Assembly (NCBI RefSeq): GCF_026262505.1
Contig: NC_067207.1
Coordinates: 12,492,082-12,556,081 of the forward strand
Origin: Trichomonas vaginalis G3
Lineage: Eukaryota > Parabasalia > Trichomonadida > Trichomonadidae
DNA: 64,000 bases
Direction: 5' to 3'
The notes below the pieces were generated by a model, which made no database searches, was not told where the DNA came from, and saw only the letters and a program-made list of their open reading frames with translations. Below are positions 9,643 to 19,866 of this stretch, one piece after another; position 1 is the first letter of the stretch, and each line of letters opens with the position of its first letter. The translations under genes and the position numbers were made by a program.

Positions 9643-12600
9643 TTATTTCATAACAATACTGCTAGTAGCAGTGTAAATAAGCTGAGGAATTGAAACATTG
9701 TATGTCTTTTGTTTTCCTTTACCTTTCAACTCCGTCTCTCCGCAATCTGTAAATTCATAATTCTTAGATTTAATTAAATCATGAGTTGCAGCACTAATAT
9801 GAATATGGTTTGTAGCACATGTTGATTGCAATCTCGCTGCAACATTAATAGCATCACCGATTATATCGAACAAAGGTTTATCAGTTCCCAAAACGCCAGC
9901 GATTATTGGACCGCCGCTGTTTATTCCAACTCTCACGGATAAATTGGAATCCAATTTTCGATTGATTTCTTCCAATTGCGACAGGACATCAGATGAAAAC
10001 AAAACTGCTTGGTCGGCAAATTCATCTGCAGGCAAGTCTTGGTTAAATAAACCAACAGCTGCCATATAAATGTCTCCAATAAGTTTTATCTTTGTGAGCA
10101 TGTTGTATTTCAGTGCTGTTTTATCTAATACACTGAAATAGTAGCTCAAGTTCGACATGATATCTTTTGGTGTCAAATTTGCTGCGTATTCAGAGAATTT
10201 ATTGATATCAATGAAAATGATTGATACTGCTTGAACTTGGAAGCTGATATCTTTTTCTCCGCGATTGATTTGATTAACAATATCTCTTGGAAGTATCTGA
10301 TACAATAAAGTTTCGCTCTTTCTCTTCTCTTCTTCTGCTTGTTTCTGCTGTTGAACTAAGAATTCTTGATTTCTGACAATCAAAACAAAAGAATTTACAT
10401 TGTCAGAACTTGATTTCATTCCAATAATTGAAACATGGACTGGAATTGTCTTGGAAGCATCAGTAACTACTGAATAATCATCTTCGTAAAACAAAGATGA
10501 CTGATGATTCCTCATTTGGTCCAATTTCATGTTGATTCCTTCGATGTATTCATGGCTGAAAAATGAAGTAACATTTTGACCTAAAATTTGTTCAGGAGTA
10601 TATATCCTAACAAAGAACTCACAGAGTTGTTAGTAACTTCTACGATTCCATATATGTTAGTGCAGAAAATGGCTTCATTTGCACCTTTGATAATCGATCC
10701 TTCGATTGTCAATTTTTCTGTAGTTTCACTTTCATTTTCTTTCAAGAAAACTTGGTTGAAAACTTTGTTATTTAACAGTGTATAAGGATTGATTCTCTTA
10801 ATAATGCTTAGGCCACCTCTGTATGATGATACTCTATTGTGATAGTAATATAAATCAGTAACAAAGAAAGAAATCAAACACAAAACAACAAAAATCGTAA
10901 TGATCACGAAATTTTGCCACATTTTTGTGTATTCAAGAGAACATAGTTCGAAATATCTTTCTGTAACAGTAAGTAATCTATCAAACATGATATAATCAGT
11001 TAAGAACAAAAGATTAACAACATCTGATACCTCGAATTCTGATCTGTTTTTCATGTCTTCCAGTATTTTTGTTCCATAACTTCTGTAGATATCAATTTGT
11101 TGATGCAAACTTGCGTTTTTATAGTATTTATATGGTTCATATATATTATATTTATCAAGTACTTCATCAAAACCTTTGCATGCTTCTGAATCATCTGTTC
11201 CTGATATCAAATTATCATCAATTTCATACAATTTATCTAAAATTATCTTTGCAATGTCTAAGAAATAATCATGGTATATTTCAGGATACGTTCCAGGAAC
11301 GTCTTGTATTACTATACAAATTAAAATGGTGTTCAATGACTCAACGCTTAAAGATAATCTGCTACAAGCGAAATTATTCCAAGAATTGAGTTTCGAAAGA
11401 TTTTCAGTCATCTTGATTGAAACCATAGAACTTGCCAATATCAAGAAGAAGAAACAAAATCCCCAGAAACCCTTTAATACTAAAAGAGCAGCTCTTTTTG
11501 CTGTTTCTTTCGTGTTGTCTGCGAATTTTATTCCATCATCTTTGTTCTGCAAAATCAATGTTTCTTTTGCTTCATTCTTTGAATTAATATCAACAGTTTT
11601 CAGGATCAATTGAAGTTTTTTCTCTGAATGTAAAATAAAGAAATGCAATATTAAAGGAGGAAGATATAAGATAACAAAAGTAATTGGTGGAAAAACGTAA
11701 GCAAAATGTCGGAATGTCTTTTTCAAATTTGATGCTTTGTTCAATTGCGCCAAACTCAAATTGGAAAATAAATAATTACTATCTCTATAAACAAACCAGA
11801 AATTATTTGCAAGCTCTGCTCCATCGACATCATATTGCAAATAATAAATTTCTGCATCTGATCTTCCACTCCATAACCTTTGTGCTGAAAACATTTGTGC
11901 ATATAAACTTGAAAGAGAAGCATTCGTTAACTGGCCCAATAAAGAAAATGTTGAATAATCAATACTGTAAGTATACATTTCACTCACAGGTTGTATCAAT
12001 ATTTTAATGTATTCACTCAATTTTTCTCAGTTCAAAGCTTCATCAGATATCGCGTTAACTAAAGCTGCAAACATTTCAGAAGCTGTTGTAGTGAAATTAA
12101 CAATAGGACGCAAAGTATTATTGTAAAAGTTGATTTTGGGAACATATTCTGGTGTAGAATTCACAATCACTTGTAATGCATCTAAATATTTCGTGAAAGC
12201 ACCATGAACTTTGAAGTAATGAGCCATGAGAGAGATACTGGATAATGCGGAATAGAATCTTGATTTGGAAATGTAATCTAACTGTTGCATATTATAAATT
12301 TGATGGTTAGATTTGATCAAAGAATAAACAAAAGTTAAAGTAAAGATGACGACAATATAAGCAACAAGAATAATAAACAACAATCTAATAAATCTGACAC
12401 TTTTTGGTAATTTATGCTCAAGAAGTCGATGCAAAGCCAATCTTGTTCTTGCGAGCTTCAAATAGTTCTTTCCAAGATATTCTTCAAGTTCTGTATCTAA
12501 TGTACCTTCAGAGTCATTGTATTCGTTACTTGAACTTGTAGATTTCTTATCTGATTTTTGTGGCTTAGAACTATCATTCGGATTGGAATGATCTGACTGG

Positions 12601-14354
12601 TTACTAACTGTTACATCGTTTTTGACTATCTTTCCGTTAAAATCTACAATTCCTTCCGTTAAATATTTTGGAAATGCAGCAACCATTGATCTAAAACCGT
12701 GATCAACGGAATAACTCTTTCCTAGTTCGATATTTAGCTGTCTGTTTTTGATCTTCAAAGCTTCTGGGAAGTCACATTCTGCTTCAATTAAATATCTGCA
12801 AAATTCCTCGCAGAATTTAGGATTGTTTGGGTTTGATGTCAATGCTTCCCTCCAAACCGCTCTTGTTCTTGCGCATTTTGAACTTAAACCTTCAAAATAT
12901 CCTTTATCTAATTTTGAATCATCCAAACCATTAATGTTCATCATTTCGCACTGTCTGGAAATATTATTTAGCTCTAGTAGTTTGATTCTTGCCTGTGAAT
13001 TGTCCGAAAACTGTCGAAGAGTTTTTAAATTTTCAACTTGGTATAGAATAAATCGGGACATTAAGCTTATTTCCCTCATTCTCATGATCTGCTTTTCTAG
13101 TTTACTCTGAATTCTAAACTCTTTTGGGAAAAAATTGACAAAGAAAAGGCACATTGCAATTGCTTTCTCTGATTCATAAAATTCCGATATGTAGTTGATG
13201 AGAGAAAGGTTGTAGAAGCATGGACAGCATTTTATGAATGATACTCTAAGATATGTCAAAACTTTAGATTCATTATATCTTAAACCAAGTTCATCGAAAT
13301 AAGTGTTATACTCTTGTTGATTTTCTTTGATGACTGATAATTTCTTTTTGATGAAATTCATTCTGAGAATGAAGAAAATAGTGCCTACAACAACGCATGA
13401 TCCAAATATAAAAACACTATGGAGAAGAGGTATCAAAATAGGAATCTCTGGTTTGAAATGGCATACAAACATAACAATATCGCAAATTAAGCAAGCAAAG
13501 AATAATCCAAATCCAGATCCATTAACAAATGGATTTTCAAACGTAACTTCTTTGATTAAAAATATCAATGTATGTAAAAATAAGCCGAAATGTAATACAA
13601 TTATAACTAAATATGACCAATTTTCAAATAAATTTACAATAAAGTATGAAAACAGTGAAATACGAATTGAATATGTGACTTTGATGATAAATTCTGAATC
13701 AAAATTTAAGAGCGGTGAAATATTGACGAAAGTTGAAAAACTGCCTAAATATTGGAAAAGGATAAATGAATAACAAATGAATACTTCATTGAAAAGAGTA
13801 AATATGAAAGCTATTATTAATGTTGCTGGATGCTGTCCATGAGCTATTAGTGTAAATATTTCTCCTAAATTAACAACGTTTGGCATAATCATTGCAACCA
13901 TAAAAGTTTCAAAATAGTATCTGATTGGATAGTTTAAGAAACTGATAAATTTGCGCTGATATTTGAAATAACTTTGTTGAATTTTAATAAGAACAATGGC
14001 TGTTAAATTCAATAAGAAATATACTAAAGATGAGTAGAAATGTAGAATAGGATCATGAGGAACAGGTAGGTAAAAGATAATTGTTCGAAGCCAGTTCATA
14101 ACATTCGTATTATGAGCTTGATTCCAATATGGAGACCAAGGCCATAATGAGACGAATAAAACTTGTAGAAAGAAAACCATTAAGAATGGATATACCACAA
14201 ATATTGGACAATGAACTTTATGAAAAAGCTCAGCACAAAGGGGAAATAAATCGTCCTTAAAGGTTTTCTTGTGAGAAATTGATAATGCTTGTGCAGTAGT
14301 CTCCATTGAAGGCGTGATCGTGGGATTTAGGTGCTGAACATTCTCTTGATTCAT
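9643..14354 (-). pseudogene. Giant membrane adenylyl cyclase gene, two lesions
   Basis: Three consecutive minus-strand frames (14354-12027, 12020-10581, 10530-9643) form one trichomonad-type cyclase of roughly 1,570 residues. The N-terminal segment has about ten membrane helices; a helix near residue 665, an ectodomain, three further helices, a PAS-like segment and a class III cyclase domain follow. The catalytic part keeps both metal Asp (FIDINKF and LIGDIYM) and the Lys/Asp pair typical of ATP specificity (TKIKLIGD, LFDIIGD). Two breaks are visible: an in-frame TGA at 12029-12027, with coding continuing in the same frame, and a 2-base AT gain within the TATATA run near 10603 that shifts frame inside the PAS region. 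The open frame begins at a TTG (14375); I use ATG 14354, preceded by a TCATTT initiator. Either a recent pseudogene or assembly errors. Confidence 0.85.
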
Positions 14355-14672
14355 TAAATAAAAATGAAAAATCAATGAAATAATTATTTCTAAATATCAT
14401 TTGGACTATGGATTTGATATCTGGCATATAAAAGTGGCATAAAGAATGATATTTGAATACGTTATTTTTGATGACCATTCAATTTTTGATATATGTATTG
14501 AAAAAAAATTCCGCAATTTTTTTAATAACGAAATTAGTAAATTATCATTATAAATTATTCAAGCAGCATTTGTTCAATCATGGGTTTATTTCCATCGAAA
14601 TTTATTTTTTCAAAAGTTTATTTTTCAATATTGCAGTTTTCACATTTTTATATTTAAATATTAATACCACAT
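14355..14672. other. Cyclase upstream region
   Basis: AT-rich promoter-side sequence of the cyclase gene. The last nine bases (14664-14672, ATACCACAT) are the left target-site duplication of the adjacent transposon. Confidence 0.5.
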
Positions 14673-15723
14673 AAGGGTTTCGTTTTGCGAAAAAAACGTA
14701 CAATACGCAATTTCGCTAAAAAACATTTAGCTAGCAATTTCGACCTTTGACTCCACTCAAGACGTCACTTTTTTAATTTTGCGGTATCATATTTTTGGAA
14801 AATCTTTATGAATATTATATAAAAAGTCTCTTTAATATCTATATTTCATATTTTTAGTGATTTTTAAAGTTTTTGCGAAAAGTATTCAATTATTTTTGCT
14901 ATTTGGTCGGGTAAATGTTAGATTTGCGACATTTTCTGATATCATATTCAGATTCTACGTTGATAATAATGCTTATAGAACCCTCTTGCTATTGTGTCAA
15001 AATTGCGAAACCGATAGCAAAAATATCTCGCAATATCAAAATTGAGATATTGAGTGAATTATGCATTATAGAGATTAAAAATCTGATTTGTGAAAACATC
15101 TCATCAGTTTCTAGCTAATTCAAAAATCTTTACTATCTTATTCGATTAAAATGAAAAGGGAATAGTTTCATTATGCTTTAAATGACAGCCTTATAATATA
15201 ATCATAGTTTTCGCTCAATATGCAGCATTTTTTTTTCGAAATCTATGGTCAATGTCCTAAATACTGATTGCTTTGCATTCATATCTCTTACATTTTCTAT
15301 ACCCACATCACTATTCATTGCTATTCCTATCTTTTTCATTTTTGTTTGTTTCTCATAATTTCTCAAAAAACACGATAACTTGATATTTGTAAATATCATA
15401 CTTTATAACGTAAATAAGAACTTGACCTATTAAGAAAAGCAGTAATGAAAAGAAAATCTGAAATTCATAAAAATTACAAGTTTCTGATGACAATTAGCTT
15501 AATTAAACCAGGTACAAGATTATATAATTGTATTTTCTATCCAATTATCCATATAATATCTTATCCAGAAAAAATAACTTGATCAATACCAAATGATTTT
15601 TTAACTAGTAAATAAAGTATTTTCTTTACACACACATTGTATATCATAGTTTTTTTTGGTTTCGCCAAACATCCAAAAACAAATATGCTATAAAAGTGAC
15701 AATTTTAGCAAAACGAAACCCTT
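14673..15723. mobile_element. Non-autonomous Mutator-like element, 9-bp TSD
   Basis: Inverted termini AAGGGTTTCGTTTTGC (14673-14688) and GCAAAACGAAACCCTT (15708-15723) are perfect 16-bp complements. They are flanked by identical 9-bp copies of ATACCACAT at 14664-14672 and 15724-15732. Short terminal repeats plus an exact 9-bp duplication are the hallmark of Mutator-like (MULE) insertions. The 1,051-bp interior has no frame longer than about 70 codons, so the element must depend on a transposase elsewhere. Both subterminal regions contain further TTTCG/CGAAA words that could be transposase sites. The exact TSD suggests a fairly recent insertion. Confidence 0.85.
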
Positions 15724-15732
15724 ATACCACAT

Positions 15733-16716
15733 AAAAAATTGATTAAACAAAATTCTTTCATCAGAATTTAAATATTTGACAAACTCAATAAGAATATGTT
15801 TAGCATACTAATTTAGAAATATCGATATGATCTGAATTGTGATAACTCAGAAAAGTAATTGAATTATGATTAACCCTAAGAGCTATATTAAAATGTGATG
15901 TGTATTATTGTCAAAATGAAAAATTGTATACGATAAAAATCTTTTCAATTTCTGAATTGGCTCAAATAGTTTATGGGCTTGAAAAAATAAAATGAAAGTA
16001 ATAACTAAACATATGTTTGTGCTTATTATCAATTTTTTGTATTCTGTTGCATGATACTCTTATGAAAATTCCAATTTTTCGCTGTTCAACTCATCATTTC
16101 TTGCTTTAAAGTTGATATAATTTATTTCTTCGAAATATTGCAACAGTAGCAACCCTACGTATTGCCAATGATAACCAAAGTACTATTTTGGAATAATAAA
16201 ATTAAAACAATATTGAAACAACAGATATGTGCAACACTTGTATCATGATTATGATGAGAAGTCTAAATGTGCGAGTTTAATACACACTTTATTCAGATTT
16301 ATTCCCAAAATACAAAAACACAATATACAATTTTGAACTTACTTGTGAATAACATCATGATGTTATTAATTGTTTTCTAGATATTTACAAAAGTTTCTAA
16401 ACTTGTGAAGATAATCCTTTGTTTGAACAAGAAATATTTTTATATTACTAACACTAGCTGGTTATCTATATATAATAATATTCTATATTTGGAAAATATG
16501 CTTCTTTCCAAAATCGATGAAAAATAATTATTTGATTCTTCTGTTTAATTGACATATTTTAGTAGATAAATTATAGAATAACAAAAATAAAAATGCTTTT
16601 TCGTTTAGGAACACAATAAAAATGCTTTTTTCTCTCTAAATTATAAAATTTCAAAAATTTTAACATCATTTTTTCAAAAAAAATCTATAACTGAAAAAAA
16701 ATCTGAATATAGATCC
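15733..16716. other. Long AT-rich intergenic stretch
   Basis: About 1 kb of AT-rich DNA with no credible frame. It contains local repeats, such as AAAATGCTTTTT-type words near 16,592 and 16,620, but nothing I can name. Confidence 0.4.
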
Positions 16717-16782
16717 AAGGTGAAGTCATTTTTCTATCCCTGGGATAGACGATACACCCAAAACGTCACCTTTTTTGGGATT
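16717..16782. repeat. Dispersed ~66-bp repeat, copy 1
   Basis: Shares most of its length with 33134-33197 in the same orientation: AAGGTGA, then TATCCCTGGGATAGACGATA, then ACACCCAAA and GTCACCTTTTT. The outer AAGGTGA and TCACCTT are complementary and the centre ATCCCTGGGAT is palindromic, so it can fold. Copy 2 abuts the right end of the Maverick. Confidence 0.75.
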
Positions 16783-16788
16783 CTGTTT

Positions 16789-16908
16789 TTTTTAAGGTTC
16801 TCGCTGGCGACCCCCACGTTCGTCGAAAAAAAATTGGTGATTGGGGGGTCGCCAGCAAAAATCAATTTTTTTTCGACGAACGGGGGTCGCCAGCGAGAAC
16901 CTTAAAAA
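16789..16908. repeat. Large GC-rich palindrome (fold-back)
   Basis: Left arm 16789-16836 and right arm 16863-16908 are complementary over about 46 bases with a single 2-base bulge (AC at 16816-16817). The arms read TAAGGTTCTCGCTGGCGACC... and end in a poly-A/TTG block. The 26-base loop contains GGGGGGTCGCCAGC, a third copy of the arm's GC core. The GC richness is striking in this AT-rich locus. It looks like a fold-back or MITE-like element; no flanking duplication is evident. Confidence 0.85.
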
Positions 16909-16942
16909 TAAACCTCTGAAATTTTAAAAAAGAAAAAAGTGT

Positions 16943-17015
16943 GAAAATCCCCTTGATTCGAACCAATGGACTTTACGATTATACTATGACTCTTACCATT
17001 GAACTATGACTCTAA
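16943..17015 (-). other. tRNA-like relic
   Basis: On the minus strand there is an A-box-like TAGTTCAATGG (17007-16997) and a B-box-like GGTTCGAATC (16964-16955) at tRNA spacing. However, the acceptor ends do not pair, the T stem has mismatches, and no sensible anticodon stem forms. I read it as a decayed tRNA or a tRNA-derived sequence, not a working tRNA. Confidence 0.35.
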
Positions 17016-17132
17016 GGGTTCGAAAATTTATTTGGTGATAATATAAACTTTAATGAAAAATTAATCAGATCAATTTAGAAATATTTATTTCATAATATTG
17101 AATGAATGTATAAATCTAAATAGTATATTATC

Positions 17133-17194
17133 AAAAAAAAAAAATAAAAAAAAAAATAAAAAAAAATAAAATAAAAATAAAAATAATAATAATA
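17133..17194. repeat. A-rich simple sequence
   Basis: A low-complexity run of (A)nT units grading into AAT repeats, just past the 3' end of the hAT transposase frame. Confidence 0.8.
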
Positions 17195-17355
17195 GTACCA
17201 TCACCACAATTAGCAAATTCAAAAGATATATGAATTGCTATCGATCTCTTTCAAACAAACACATAGAAATTTTGATTAAGTATTTCAAATTTTTATATGA
17301 GATAAATATTGAACAGATAAAATATAAAACAATTTTTAATAATAAATATAGATAT

Positions 17356-19346
17356 TTATTTTGTAGCCATTAAAATTTCTCGGCTATCTAATAAAATTTT
17401 GTGAGAACGTAATCTTTTCAAATTTAGTATCAATCTTTGGTCTTTTATTGTTCTCTCACATGTTGCTTCTGAAGGTGAAGCGGAGATAACACGAAGGGCG
17501 ATATCTGCAAAGATTGATACATTGCCATCTCTATGAGAGATTTCTTCCCAACCGTATTCTTGACGTTCTTGAATCATATCATCAGAGAAGATATCATTAT
17601 CACTATTAATATACGTGTTAAATAGTGTAATAATATCTGTTATTGTTTGACCCGGAATACGAAATTGTTCCAAAATACTTTTGAGATACTGCCTAGCTGC
17701 AACAAAATGGTTAACCGGCTGATTTGAACTAGATGTTACATCTGCGAGATCAAGCATAGGAGGGTCAATTGTAGCAGTTACCTGACGAATTGATCCCTCC
17801 TCAACCATATCAAGAGAAACTTCAGTCGAACCTTCTTCAAAGATAGAGTCCATATAGATAGATTGAATGTCTTCTACTGGATTAACGAAAGTTACGTTTG
17901 TAATATCAAATGAATTAATTGCCGGAGATTCGTTGATCTGCGCTCCGTGGACGAATTTTTGGTTGAAATAATACCTACCTTTCGGTGTAAAAGCGAAGGC
18001 TAAGCACCAAAGACCTCCAAAGTCCGATCCAAGGGTATAGTTCAACAACGATCTTGAAAGGATTCCAGCAAAAGGATTGTTGTTGCTGCTGGAAAGGTAT
18101 TGGAGTGCTTCAATACCCTTGCAAAGCCATACGTAGCAATCAGATATCTTGGTTTTATCTGATTCGAACGTGGAAATAAGCTTCTTGAGAATTGCCAAGC
18201 AGTCTCTTAAGAACTTGATGTTTTCAATATCAATACGCGTATATCTTGAAATTTTGTCTTGATACTTGATAATAAACATACAAATATTATAATCATAGAT
18301 CCACCTGGTGGATACATGCTTTGGACAGAGAGCTCCGATGTCTTCAACATGGATTCTACAAAGAGCTGATATTTCGTGGATATGTTTCACAATTGCTCCT
18401 AATGCTACGTCTTTTGTTGTCATATATTGATAACAATTATGAATCCTGTGGCATAAACACGGGATAAACAAGATTTTGAATAACCTTGGGTCATTTGAGT
18501 TGTAGAACGATTGATTCCATCCTTTCTGAAAACATTTCAATTGCGCTTTATTGCCATCGCAAACTACACTGCTGATCTTAACATCTCTAATGAAGATTCT
18601 GTTAAATCCTTGAGTAAGCGAGTGGATATAATCTTCAGATGTTCCACCATTCATTTGGATTGACTCAACAGGATAGGGCCGCTTGCTTTGCAGAGGATTT
18701 GTGAGGGAGAAGTCCAGATTGTGAAACTGCTGAGTCTTCCCCTCATCAATGGCAACACAGGTACAGGCAAGCTTAGCAAACTCATCAACTTTTGCAACAT
18801 GGATTGAATTTGCAATTTGTATCATTGTTTGCCTTAGTTTGTCAGTTGAAATAGGCTGGTATATTTGAGAAGCTAGTTTATCAACATTGATGTTAACATT
18901 GTGTAACTGTGGGAACTTCAATATCATCGAGTCTGCAGTATACATTATAATGGTTTTAACTAGCTTTGTAAACTCTGGGCTTGAGAAGGTATTCAGAGCC
19001 AAGTTAAATCTTCCAGTAAATGTAGCAAGCTGTTCATAGATATCCCTAACGATATAGGTGTAAGCCCTGTTGCTGGGACGTTTTGATAGTATTGATCGAT
19101 TGTTTGTTGTGATGCTACTTCTCCTGGTGTGCATATGTGCCGTTTGTTTTGGATCTATTTTTTGAAATGATCCTCACGCATTTCTTCCATTGCACAGTGG
19201 CATATAGTTCCGTCAGGACGCTTTACTAGTTCATTGCATTTAACATAATATTTTCCGTACTTGTCGCCTGGTTTTTTATATCTAAGATACTGATGCATAG
19301 TACCGACTTCAATGTCTTTATAGTACGTCGGTACTGCATCAATCAT
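17356..19346 (-). pseudogene. hAT-family transposase, frameshifted
   Basis: Two minus-strand frames make one transposase of about 660 residues. The upstream frame (19346-19155, 63 codons) has a short Cys/His-rich, BED-like segment (YVKCNELVKRPDGTICHC...H). The main frame (19134-17356, 592 codons) ends with the hAT dimerisation signature ISASPSEATCERT and RLRSHK. The break is a one-base loss in the A6 run just before the TAG at 19157-19155; the second frame reads on through it. hAT enzymes cut and paste DNA and leave 8-bp duplications. I could not identify its terminal repeats. The sequence immediately 5' (19355-19635) recurs at 34138-34415, which suggests it belongs to the element. Confidence 0.85.
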
Positions 19347-19354
19347 TGTTGAAA

Positions 19355-19635
19355 TAATGAAGTGATTACTTAAGCATTTTTATTCTCAATTTGTTTTGAA
19401 TAAATTCAATTTTTTAATGCATAATTTTAAAAATTCTCTAATATACCTTAGATATAGATACATTTATTATCAATTCAAAAATTTCAATATAGTTTTTGGG
19501 ATGGGTAGCCCATCCCATATATTCAAATTTTCAATGATTTTGGGTTGGGATTCCCAGACCAGAATAATTTCTAATTATAATTCGTAAAAATATATGTATA
19601 TCTCATTATTACATCATTTAATATATTTTTAGTTA
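19355..19635. repeat. ~280-bp dispersed repeat, copy 1
   Basis: Begins TAATGAAGTGATTACTTA right at the 5' end of the hAT gene, continues through TTTTGAATAAATTCAATTTT, a perfect palindrome GGGATGGGTAGCCCATCCC (19498-19516) and GGGTTGGGATTCCCAGACC. The same order of blocks, diverged, occurs in direct orientation at 34138-34415. Probably the 5' end of the hAT element. Confidence 0.75.
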
Positions 19636-19701
19636 AATAGTCACTATTTTCACAATTTTTATTATTAATTACTGAACTAAACATGTTTCAAATAGAAAGA
19701 G

Positions 19702-19772
19702 AAAAAAAAAAAAAAAAGGTAGCGGGGCTTCCAGGGGCTGCGCCCCTTCTAGCCCTGAAGATGTTTAGTATA
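19702..19772 (+). repeat. Maverick left terminal inverted repeat
   Basis: An A16 run, then GGTAGCGGGGCTTCCAGGGG... through GAAGATGTTTAGTATAA. Complementary to 33060-33133 with few differences. A second, diverged direct copy of its GC block follows at 19792-19842. Confidence 0.85.
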
Positions 19773-19791
19773 AATGAAGTTTTTATTCGAA

Positions 19792-19842
19792 AAGGGCTTC
19801 CAGGCGCGTTGCGCCCTCTAGCCCCGAAGATGTTTAGTATAA
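19792..19842 (+). repeat. Second copy of the left TIR core
   Basis: AGGGCTTCCAGGCGCGTTGCG... to GATGTTTAGTATAAAA repeats the TIR core about 67 bp downstream in direct orientation. The right end has only one copy. Confidence 0.8.
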
Positions 19843-19866
19843 AACCGCTTTTTAACTTCACTTAAA

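Noticed and set aside
12027..12029. In-frame TGA as selenocysteine or recoded codon
   Set aside because: Trichomonads use the standard code and no selenocysteine element is evident; the same gene also has a frameshift, so a nonsense mutation or error is simpler.
13327..13773. 148-codon plus-strand frame inside the cyclase gene
   Set aside because: Antisense shadow of a membrane-protein gene; no coding features of its own.
16943..17015. Functional tRNA gene
   Set aside because: A and B boxes are present but acceptor, T and anticodon stems do not pair properly.
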